From positions 9,610,001 through 9,674,000 of the forward strand of contig OZ017766.1 of NCBI GenBank assembly GCA_963969345.1: DNA of 64,000 bases, given 5' to 3'. Positions within the stretch are counted from its first letter, which is position 1; each line of letters begins with the position of its first letter. The position numbers and the translations under genes are program-made. The notes under the pieces are model-generated. The model saw only the letters and a program-made list of their open reading frames with translations, made no database searches and was not told the origin of the DNA. Positions 51,001 through 63,000 of this stretch are shown here, piece after piece. Source of the DNA: Turbatrix aceti (Eukaryota > Nematoda > Chromadorea > Rhabditida > Panagrolaimidae).

Positions 51001-54000
51001 GGGGGATAAGAAACGTAAGAATTAAAAGTAAACTGCGCAAGAAAAATAAGCACCAATAACACAAAATTTGCTTTCATTTTAAAAATATGAAAATTATATT
51101 AATTTTTTTAAGTACGAAATCGATCAAAAACGCAGTGTAAAACGTTTCAGAAGTTGACCAACAAGTTTTCATAAAACTGAGATATCAAATTCTTCTTTTA
51201 ACAACAAACTTCAGATACAAAGCATTTTCAAGTTGTATCGTGCGTCCGACAAACCATGAGCACAGTCTCATTCACAAAAAGTACAAAAAAATTATTTGTC
51301 TACTCACAAAAATGTCGTGTCAACAATCGATACTGTACTCACAAATAACGGCATGTATCATAATAAAACTATTGGTAAACCGATTAATAATGTTTCATGA
51401 GAAAAAAATGGCTTAAATTTAGGGTCAATAACTCTTTTTTATAAACTGTAAAATTTTGAACAGAATTTTTCATAACGTTCAATTGATAAATTAAAAAAAA
51501 TTTATAATGACATAAATTTTAAATACATTTTTTATTCCTTCTAATCGTATTTTTAATCACTGAATATGATGTCGATATCGTTGATAACTGAGCATAAGAA
51601 ATAAGTTTTTGCTTTTAAATAACTGTCTTGAGATATTTGTAATTTAATTTCAATTTTTTTTAAAATTTAATTTCAATTTGAAAACTAATTCACGTGCTGT
51701 TCAACAATTACGAATTTGCAAATTTTTTTTTCTTTACTGTCTGGAAAAAATTTCGCACACACGACGAAGACCAACATGCAAGTGAAATCTGATACCCTGT
51801 CTAGTTAGTCATCGGAAGTATCGTTGACAACTGAGAGGTGTGTGGTTGACCAACACACGAAAGAAATAATTTTAACTGCATATGTTCCAAGTGTATGTAT
51901 TATATAAAATATAAAAATTTTTTTTCGCAATATTTAAAATCAGAATAAAAAAATCACTGTTGCCGCAATACATGATATCTCGTCTGTACATTTTTTTTTC
52001 AAAAAAAGGTAAAAAAACCAACCGCCATTTTAGCCGTCAAAGTAACAGTTCCAGAACTTGAGGCAGCGTCACGGATGATTCCGAGGACAACAGCCGTAGG
52101 AGACGAGCGACTGGTCAGGCGGTGAAAGAGGCTTGCGGCAACGATAGCAGCAGCTGCACAGGTCGTTGTTGTCGTCGCAGTCGGCGGCAGCGTGTCGGCA
52201 TAGTAGCTCGGGGGTGAATGGAGGAAGCGCTCCTGCTCGCGAACAGCATCGACGACCAGGTCCGCGACCAGGCTGCTGTCTATCGAGACTATTTGATCCC
52301 CTAGCCGGAGACTGCCGTGCGATCTGAAGTTTTGAGGTTTGAAAGAGTGAAAAACTGGATAAATCATGTTGATGAAAATCAAAAAAAAAGAAAAAAATCA
52401 TACAAATTATGAAATTAAAATTTATGACACAAAAATATAAAATTCATTTGATTTGAGTAAAACGTACACGCAAAAACAAGATTTGAAAATTAAAAAAAAA
52501 ACTGAAATCGGTTATTGTTGTTCAAGACGGAAAAACTGATAAAAATCGATAATTTATGTAAAAAATGTTTGTTTGTTTGTTAAAAAAAACAGAAAATATC
52601 CATTAGTGACCCGGAAACCATTTTCATGCACTTTGAAGCATTTTTGCATTTTTCGCGATCACGTTCAGAACAAAATATTGCACGGAGAAAAAAAAGAAAC
52701 AAATTTGTAAAACTGATATTTATTAGTAAAAAAATAAGTTACCCTTCAATATTTTTTATAAATAGTAATAAAAAATTCACGGCACACAAAAAAGTTGAAG
52801 GCAAGTTAATAAAATAGTTATAAGCTGCACAATTTTGGATTTGTTGTCAATTTTGAACAAAATTTTTTTTAACTGCGTGATTTTTTTTTACCTTGTAAAA
52901 TAACATTTGTACACATTTTAGGTCAAAATTCAATTTTTTTAACTAAAATAAACAATTGTACACATTTTTTAGGTCAAAATCACTTTTTTTGAACCGATTT
53001 CAACTTGCATATACCTGGAAAAAAAAATTTTGATAAATTTGATAAATGAGCAAAATTCTTCGATAACATAAAATTCGGCGTCCTGTACGATTTTTTCAAC
53101 GAACTGAACTCAAAAACTGATTTCTAGCCTATCTACACCCAAAAAAATACAAATAACAATTTTCTTTGTCAATTATTTAAAAAAAATTATTATTACAACA
53201 ATAAATTTCAGGCATGCAATAATTATTTAGAAAAAAACTGTGTTTGGAAAGTAATTTCCGATTTCAACTCAAAAAAAGAATCAATTGCCCAAAACACGTC
53301 AAAACAAGCGCATAAAATTTTTGGCACAAACAGAAAAGCCTGGGGCATGGCTGGGTTTTTCTTTTTTTTCTGGGACGAGTGCCATATGTACAAGCGATGA
53401 CAAGAGAAGAGAAGCCAGAAACGTCAGTGGTAGTATCATCATACATCGTTAATTAACTTTTTTTCGTCCACTGTCTGTGGGCTTACATATTTGTCGGACA
53501 GCGTGCCGAGGAAAGACGAAGGATGGAAGCTTTTCCCCCAAAATTACCCCATTCAATGGCACACTGCTGCCACCCGTCAGTGACAAGAGGATAGATACAT
53601 ACATTCACTGTCAAAGTTTAGGTTGTTTTTAATTTTTGGGAATTTTTTTATCAATCAGAAAAAAAGATTATGAACGAAATATTTTTTAGAAAATTGTAAT
53701 AAACTGTCTTTAATATAATTTATTTGATTGATGCACTAAATATTTTTGAATTTTTTTTTGAAAATTAAAGACCGTTAATCCAACGGAAAAACCAAGGTAG
53801 TATTTAGTACAGTTTTTCTACCCTTGAACAAAAATTTGTGAAGATGATAAAAATTATTTGTTTGGTTTTTTTTGCACAAACAAAATTGTTTCACTGTTCG
53901 TTTCCGTGTCTGTTCGACTATTTTTGAACCCGGGACATTTTAACAATAATAAAACAAACTGCAGTCTCGTGATTCAATCATGATTTGTGTAGTGTTGCAC

Positions 54001-57000
54001 AAGCAAGGGAAACTAAGTATTTATTAAAAAACTGGGGACTACGACGGATATGTTATTTTTGATAAAAAAAAATTTTAGTTTTTAAAAATAAAATTAACTG
54101 TTTGAAAATTTCAAAACCACTTTAACTAACTGTAATGACATGATCTCAAGTGTAGTGCATTGAAACAAACAAACGGTGATTCAATAATAAAAAAATAAAG
54201 CCATGGTTTATTGCCGTAGCAAAAGCAATTGGTGCTGGTCACCCAATAAAGTATAAATACAAATGCCCCCAGCTCATGCCAAGAACAAATATTTATTAAA
54301 ACGAAAAAATATTTTAGCGGTGAAAGACACGTAAAATGTGTCGTAAAAACACGACAGGTGGTGGAATAAAATTGTAATTGGCACACACTGCCATTTTTAA
54401 AATAAATACTTGAGACAGGTTTTTGACCCAGGATTTTGGTTGTAGTCATAAAATTTGGAACAAAAAGTAAGAAAAACAAAAATAAAAAATTTGTAATTTT
54501 AATTTATTTAATTTTTTTTTAATTTTAACTGTATTTAACTTTGTTTGGTTTTAATTTTGTTTACAAGTTTCAAAAAAATTCAGAACAAGGCAAAAAAACT
54601 GTCCACAATCGACTCTACGAAAAAAATGGCATTATCAAAAAAAAGCAACTCTCCTGCAAAATAAAGGTAAAAAAAAGTGTCAAAAAAAAGCGGCATAGCA
54701 TAAGCATGTATGTATACATATTAGTGGTACTATGTATTTATGTACATGGAGGCGACAACACCACGCAGGAGAATAACGAACCGCATGCGTTGGACACAGA
54801 AAAAAAAACTCGATAAATTCATGCTGCCAAAAAAGGTCCCAAAAAAGGCGGGCAAGCCGTGAAAAATAGAGCACAGACGAAAGAAAGGAGGAAGACGAGA
54901 CAGAAGAGTAGTACCAAAAAAAACCGCTCTCGGATGTGCCGTAATAAAGACACACGGTTTGTTTGGGAATCCTGGGAGCGAGCATTCTTCTGACTTTTTT
55001 TTTGGAGAGGGGGGGGGGCTTTTGTTGTTTCAAAATGACAAATTTAGTTGGTGACTCGGGGAAAATAATAAAAACTGGAACGTATAGCGACGTGACATTT
55101 AAAAAAAACTGCTGGCATTACCGTGCAACAAAATTTCTAAATATTTTTATTTATTTAAAATTAATATATATATTTATTTAACTGTTATTAAAAAGTGCGT
55201 ATATCTCGGATTCAAAAAACGCGCCCACAAAATAAACTTCCCAACCTGTCTCCTCCAAAAAATAAGTTCATCAAAAAATATTACATGTGCCGCATTTTTT
55301 TTTCATTGCATGCAACGGTCCATGTCCATGTCCCCTGGCCCGTTGTCATGCACTGGCGCACATCTTCTTCGTCGTCTCCTTCTTCGCACCCCCCTCTATG
55401 GGCCACGGACCTGGTCTGGCATGGACCTAGTCGGTGCCTAGTAAATACATATTTTTTTGTTTCTGTCGCCGTTCCCGTCGCCATCGCCGTCGCCGTCGCC
55501 GTCGGCAGTCGACCCTTACACACACTGCCACATACTTGCGACTCGTTGTTACGCGACACAATGGAAAAATAATTTTGGATAAGGGATAAAAAACTGTATA
55601 ACTTAAGTTGCATTTAGGAGAGAATCGAGTAATTTGTATTGCATTCTGGAATCTGGGGTCAGCGCCAGAACCAAAAAAAAAATTGAGTAATTTTTGTTTT
55701 TACAAAGAAAACGGTTTTGTTTTCGAAAATTTTAAAATAAATGTTCGCAGATTTATATTTAATTTTACAAAAAAATTTACAATTTATTTATGTACGTTTT
55801 GACTTTTAAAAATTGTAAAACTTCGTAAAAACATGTGAACGGCACCTTCGCGTTTGGGTTCAAATGCGGACACAAATAAATAAATATTTACATGTAATAG
55901 AATAAATTTCCATTGCCGTAAATTTAAATTCATACTTGCTACCAGTCTCCGGCAGCCTAAGAAATGCGTGGAGTACAAGAAGGTGGGTCATGTCGTAAAT
56001 ATTACTTTGTTAAAGTCAAATTTACAAGCGCTGTAAAAAATATTTATGGCACTAGAGCGTGTTATTTTAACTGCCAATTGCAAAAAAAAAAGGTGGAAGA
56101 CAGAAACAGAGATTTTTTAAATTAAAAGAAATTACTGAAAATAAATTTTAATTTTTTTTATGTACAAACAAAACTGATTTCCACGTCCGAAAAACACCAG
56201 GATTCGATTTATCAAACTGTGCGAAATGTATTCATTGCTAGATATTTCAAGGCTCAGAATTAGAAAAAAAGGTGGGCTGCGGAACCTTGAGTCACGATAG
56301 TGATGGAAAAAATTGTGTGATCAAAAAATTAGTAAGGACAAAAAACTGCCGATTATCTATAAAACTTTTGTTTTTTTCAATAACTTTGTTTTACTTTTTG
56401 ATCGCGAAAAATTACAAAAAGTATTCAAATTCTATAAAACTTTTTGTTTTTTTAACATAAAATAAAAATATTATTTATAATAATTTAAAACGTCATTAAT
56501 TTCATTTTTTTACGTGACTGATTTTGTTTTTTTTTTGGAAAGCAAAACTGACTTAGTACCTTGAAAAGTCCATACGTACGATAATACTCCCGCCACTATA
56601 AATTTTTTGTCATCGTTCATAGATACAATATAAACTGGGGGGTCTCATTTTCAACTGATACCGACTGTTGGTTTCATTTTGATTCCAAAATGAGCAAAAA
56701 ATACGATTTCTTTGATTATGCAAAAATAAAAACTGGTGTAATGCGAATAACAGATATCAACTTTTTTCGTCGGTCTAGGTAAAATATATGAAAAAAAAAA
56801 CTGAGTATTATGTGTCGAACAGGAAAAAACCTTTGCCCCGCAGTCTGAAACATGTCTGACGAGTGCGGTGCGCAGAAGCGTGAACTGGGCCGTGCAGGAG
56901 AACAGACAAGCTGATGTACATAAACTGCAGACAGGGGGCATATCCAGTCGAGGAAAGAAGGAAGGCAGAGGAAACAAGATAAGGCACTACTACTCACTTA

Positions 57001-60000
57001 TCCCGTCGTAAGACGCCTGACGCCTGAGACGCGCCTAAGACGATGACCAGCGGACTTCCCCGAGACGTTGAAGGAAAGGATAACTCCATTTACATATCAA
57101 TGCATTTCTAATTCGCTCTCGTCCCTCTTTTTTTTGCCGACTGAAGCGCAAAAACATGGATTGGTGAATAATGAAAAATGTGTGTGTCGCATTTTTGAAA
57201 ACACATTTTTGATGAGGATTTTTGATTGAATGGAAAAATTCGATTGATTGTTGTGGCTTTTGTTAAACTGGCGAATGTATAATACATACCTCAAAAAAAC
57301 ACTATCAATAAAACTTTTCTAAATAAATATTTTAATATTTTAATTTTACTTAAAAGTAAATAATTAAATAAATGAAATAAAAATTAAACGTGCACAAAAC
57401 TTAGTTTACGTATGTTTTAAAAGAACATTGAAAACCTAGAATTATATTATGATTTTTTTAAGCATAAGCACTATTTTAAAATATAAACTGATAGGAGATC
57501 GTTCAACTTCAAAATTTTTATTGTTTTTTAAAAAATGAAATTTTTTTTAGAACATTATTTTTTTGTTCTAAAAAAATCCGGTGATTTTTTTATAATTTAA
57601 ATTTTTTCTAGATTTCTAGAAAATAATTTTTTCCTAGAAAATAATTTACTAGAAAATAATTCTAGAAAATAATTTTTTCTAGAAAATAATTTTTTTTCTA
57701 TTCTAGAAAATAATTCAAAAAAATAATTTTTTTCTCAAATGTTTCACACACAAAAACTGTAAGGCGAAACATTTTAGCTTTTTTTTCGAGCAATGCCGTC
57801 AGTTTGTAAGACCAACTCAAATAAGCCACATTACCGCAGTTTTACGAAACACGTACATATTTTTGTGAAAATTTATTAACTGTGAAGAACAGACGTAGAT
57901 GAAATGGATTTTTTTTTCATGTTTTTACAAACAAACAGAGAAGTTTGGGGTTCATTAAAAAACACAAAAATTTTAAAAGCGGCGTAAAAATATAAGACGA
58001 GGACAATAAAAATTTTTTTTGTCATGCTATTTTTTTGCCTTTTTTTTAGAATTCACTTCTTGAAGAAGTAAACTGACTGTAAAAACCAAATTTCTTCAAA
58101 TAGGAAATAAAACACCCCATGTTTTTTCATTTTTCATCATTTTTACAAAATGACGTCTCAACAGTTGTCTTGGACGCAAAAAGATGCACAATCGCAGTTT
58201 TTGATATCAGTCGATTTTGCAGATGTAAACTTAGTGATTTTGCAATAAAATAGAACAACGTTTTTGAATTGGAAGTAAGTGTAGTGATTTTTATGAATGT
58301 GCTGCCATGCTGAGTATCTCTTGCTTTTTTTACAATTTATTTCTATATAAGTATCGGTCAAACGTATTTTTCACAAAAACAAAACAAAGATGTGCACGCT
58401 ATCCACTACGAAGTGAGTAGCTTCTGCGCGCAAAAGAGAGGGAGACGCTATCCACTACGAAGTGAGTAGCTTCTGCGCGCAAAAGAAAGGGAGACGCTAT
58501 CCACTACGAAGTGGGTAGCTTCTGCGCGCAAAAGAGAGGGAGACGCTATCCACTACGAAGTGGGTAGCTTCTGCGCGCATAAAAGAGAGAAAAGAGAAAG
58601 CGCGCAGATGGGTGGTTCTTCGTTGATAGATTCTGATGGATTCTGGTCGTCGCTGTGCCGCGATGAATTTTCCGTTGACATTTCATAGACACTGCAAAAG
58701 CATCTTCGTAAAACCACAATTCAGAAATGGTGCGCTCAAAACAATTCTTACCGTGAGTGATAACGGGTCACCTGTGCAAGCATCGGCTGGTATCACTGCT
58801 GGCACTGGCCGTGGAAATCATTGAGGCGATGAGAACAGAGAAAATGGCAACGGAAATCGATGCAAAAACGTTGACAATCGATTGAGGAACGATCGCGTTC
58901 CGTTTTTTGAACGTCAGAACAACACGTTCAAACAGCGCGTGCGCACATTTTCTTTAACAGATCGCGAACGTTCCTCACTTTGCTAATTGTGAACAATGGA
59001 TTGTCAACGTTTTTGCATCGATTTCCGTTGCCGTTTCTCTGTTCTCATCGCCTCAATGATTTCCACGGCCAGTGCCAGCAGTGATACCAGCCGATGCTTG
59101 CACAGGTGACCCGTTATCACTCACGGTAAGAATTGTGTTGAGCGCACCATTTCTGAATTGTGGTTTTACGAAGATGCTTTTGCAGTGTCTATGAAATGCC
59201 ACCGGAAAATTCATCGCGGCACAGCGACGACCAGAATCCATCAGAATCTATCAACGAAGAACCACCCATCTGCGCGCTTTCTCTTTTCTCTCTTTTATGC
59301 GCGCAGAAGCTACCCACTTCGTAGTGGATAGCGTCTCCCTTTCTTTTGCGCGCAGAAGCTACTCACTTCGTAGTGGATAGCGTCTCCCTTTCTTTTGCGC
59401 GCAGAAGCTACTCACTTCGTAGTGGATAGCGTCTCCCTTTCTTTTGCGCGCAGAAGCTACTCACTTCGTAGTGGATAGCGTCTCCCTCTCTTTTGCGCGC
59501 AGAAGCTACCCACTTCGTAGTGGATAGCGTCTCCCTCTCTTTTGCGCGCAGAAGCTACTCACTTCGTAGTGGATAGCGTCTCCCTCTCTTTTGGGTGCAC
59601 ATCTTTGTTTTGTTTTGATTTGTTTGCAATTTGTTGATAATAAATACGAAAATCTTTATTCGCCAACATGTGCAACAAGAAATGACATAAATTATGAATA
59701 GTGCTTCTGTTCAACTCAAAGTAGAAGTAAACTACTCGATTTCGACAAAAATGCAAAAAAATGGTTCTGAACGTGAATTTCAACTTGGCGTTTTCAGAGA
59801 ATCCAATAAATCGTAATTTTAGCTTCTTTTGTTTTAGCTCAGACGCTTTCTACAATAAAAACGCAAAAACATGAAAATGATGATGTCACAAATTTGCTTT
59901 CAAAAAATGGGGAAAAATAAGCATGACAAAAAAAATTTTTATTGTCCTCGTCTTATATAGTAAAATATGTGTTTAAATGTTTTTCTGAAACGTTTTTTAC

Positions 60001-63000
60001 TAAATTAAAAATATTTAGGAACAATAAAACAATTTTAAATGTTGAAAAACCCTTGAACTAACTTTTTTTTGACGTGTCGCGGGCCAATGACGACGAAAGA
60101 TGAGAGATTGCTCGGCTCTTCAACTCTTACGACACCCGTCGGATTGGATGCGGTCGCGATCGATGACAACGCTGTCTCTGCGGCTTGATCGGCGCTCACG
60201 ATCACGACTTGGTTGCCATTCGCATCGAGACAGCCCGTCACGTTGCCCTGATCCGCGGCTGAACCGCCGGCGGCTGTGGGCGTGCACAGAAAGTGAACCT
60301 CTGGCTTGAGGGAGGCCAAGTCGATGAACTCGAACAAGAGTTTCTAGAATTTATTTTTTGGGAAAGGGGAGAAAAACTGGAGATACTATGTAAATATATT
60401 TGAGTTTTGGGGACAAACCTGGTGAACACGGAGCAGACCCGCGAGACGTCCTTCCACCCGCGAGCGCACCTTGTCGACGCGGACCGACGGCGTGGCATCG
60501 AGCGGACTCAGCAGGCCTCAAAAAGTGATGGATGCATGATTGACAGCCATAAGCCTGATGAGTGCTATTCAAAACACATGTTTTTCCGCAAGAAATAATA
60601 AATAGTTTTTTCCTGTTGTGAACACTGATAAGACGTGTTTTTTCAAATTTTGATTGAAAATGTGTAGCAAATTTGATATTTTTGTTGCTTTTTGCAAAAA
60701 AAATCAAAAAAAAGTAAAAAAAACTGGGAATCTTTTTGTTCATTTGTGTAAGAAAAAAATTAAAAAAAAAACTGAAAAACTGAACTGCGCGTTTTTTTTA
60801 AATTTATAATTCACAAATTCTTATTTTAAGATTTTTTTTTGAATTAGATTTTTTACCATGTTGAATTTCATCGTTTCTAAAAATTTTGATAACAAAAAGT
60901 TTTTCAAAAAAAAGTTTTTGATCACTGCAATTTCTTTGTTCAGATCAGATTTCGGTACTTGTCAAAATCAAACTTTGAGAATGCGGCAAATTTTTATAAC
61001 TGTATAATAAACTACACGTCGGCTTTGAAAAAATTATTATACAATTAACAATTTTAAATTTAGATATTTTTTTCATATTAGAATTCTTCTTGTTACTTGT
61101 TGCAAGAAAAAAAATTTTAAATTTGAATTTCCGCACAATAAAATTTTATTGTCTTTAAAATTCATAATCGATGACTGAGTTTGTTGTTTTTCGAAAAATA
61201 TTTAAAATTTTGAACACTGTCCATTTCGTCTACTTCCGTCGTTTTACAATTTAAATTCAAAATCAAACCTTGAGTAGGCGGCAAACTTTTATAATTGCAT
61301 CCATGCTGCGAAGCGGATCTCCTCTGCTCTGAGCTTCGATGCTGGCCCAGTGAATTGAGGGCGTTCAAATTTTTGTCCATTGTTTTTGACTGCAAAAAAT
61401 AAAAACATTTAGTAATAATAAGTATTTATAAAATTTTTTAAATAACTGCACAGAACAACACAAGAACCCAAAAATATTTATGTATGTAAATAAATATCTT
61501 TCATCTTCCAGAATTTAACTGACCCGCGGCGGTGCGGCTTTGGCGCTGGTCGGCGAGGTGGTGCAACTTCGGTAAAGGACGAGCTTTTCCAATTGAATAA
61601 TGTCGTGCTCGAGGCTAACGTTGCGCTCACGCAATTCCCTCAGCGCAGATCGGACTCGTTCTTCGTGCTCTAAAAAAATTTGTTGAATTCGTATTAGGAG
61701 CTTGTTTTCAAGTCTTGCAGATGTATGTTTTTATTTACTAAATATAAACTGAAATGCCTGTAAAAGTAGAAATAAAAGAGATCCAAAAGTTTTAGATTCC
61801 TTTGGATTTTATTTGTGAAAATTTTAGTTCAAGTGCAAGATTGAATTTAACTGAGTAAATCGAGTTAAAAATGTAATTAAAAAATAGATTTTTTTCAGTC
61901 TTTGTTTTCAAAAATCGCGTTTTATTTATTTTTAAAATTTTATTAATGAACACTGAAAACACGTAGAGTAACATAATTTCTTCATATTACAGTGAAACAA
62001 AAACATTAGACAAAAAAAAATAAATACGTATGTACATAATTAAAAACAGAACTCAAATTCAGAGTTTGAAAGTTCTGTTGCCCAAAATTTATAACGAAAT
62101 AACAAACTGGTGCAATATTTATATATGTAGTACTTGACTTTTTTAATTAATTAAGAGGCAGTCTGCGACAGGATTTAGGTCGGCCGACAAGACTTTTTTA
62201 CAACTTTCTTATTTTTTGAGCCAGAATTGTTCCCCACCCCTAAAAACCTCTATTCCCGCCAAACACGGATTTTAAAAAAAATCGGATTCTGTAGATTTGG
62301 CTTCTGAAAGGTTTTTGATAAAAATTGATGGCACGCGCTCTGTTCATGGAGAAAAAGGCTGAAAATTTTATTAGGGGGGTTTTCATAGACGGGGAACACG
62401 AAGTCGTAATCATAATTTTTTTATCGTTACGGTAAGTGCCACTTTTGGGCTAAAATTGATGGTTTTTTGGCCACCACAGATTGGGTTTTCAGAGGTGCCA
62501 ACATTGGCATAGCCTATCTTTTTCCCCGTGCTTTGACGCGTCGAATGGGGTAACGGATGAAACAAAGGAGTGACCGCAATGAGGTCATCCATAGGCATTT
62601 ATGATGCGCACTCGAGAAAACGCGCACAATTTCGCTTCAAGTGACAAAAAAAGAGCGTGCGCGCGCATAAAAGGTGTCATGTTCAAAAAAACGCCGTGAA
62701 GCCAATTTTTGTTTTCTATGTCCACGGTCACTTTGGTAGGCTTCGGCATGTCCCAAATATCACTTTAAGCTAGTTGCACATTTTATGAGGATAATTTTGC
62801 ACAAAGTTACAGCGTTTGAAAGTTTCATGTCTTTTCAAGGCCTGTGGCATCGCCCAATATTGTCAGGTAAAATACCCAAGGATAAAAAGCAATCTTTGGG
62901 ACATGCCAAAGCCTACCAAAGTGACCGTGGACATAGAAAACAAAAATTGGCTTCACGGCGTTTTTTTGAACATGACACCTTTTATGCGCGCGCACGCTCT

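Larger units (their letters stand above)
57993..59955. mobile_element. 1.96-kb foldback element with subterminal tandem repeats
   Basis: Termini TAAGACGAGGACAATAAAAA and its reverse complement end at 59955, with TA on both sides. The arms carry 49-bp tandem repeats, four on the left (58397-58592) and six on the right (59301-59593), then a shared inner block. There a short frame ([20 protein letters not shown]) appears in both arms. The unique centre is about 58870-58990. No transposase. Structure is like foldback elements (long inverted repeats with internal tandem arrays). Confidence 0.85.
52324..60062 (-). other. mpz-1 intron 5 (7.7 kb)
   Basis: Largest intron. Holds a two-copy TGTACACATTTTAGGTC repeat (52909-52985), GC pockets at 54840-55020, 55315-55560 (with a GTCGCC run) and 56830-57110, a TTCTAGAAAATAA minisatellite and the foldback element 57993-59955. 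A small PDZ1 exon may be hidden here. Confidence 0.6.

Noticed and set aside
55960..55973. Possible 14-bp micro-exon (TTCTTAG then GTAGCAAG) that could complete PDZ1
   Set aside because: Phase 2 in gives phase 1 out, which does not match E6, and the encoded residues do not resemble PDZ beta-C.
56830..56930. Minus-strand exon-like segment after GTCTGCAG with a GTTTTT donor
   Set aside because: None of the three frames resembles a PDZ segment or matches the phases of E5 and E6.
58397..59593. Regular short repeats that could suggest a CRISPR array
   Set aside because: Units are contiguous 49-bp tandem copies without unique spacers, in a eukaryotic foldback element.
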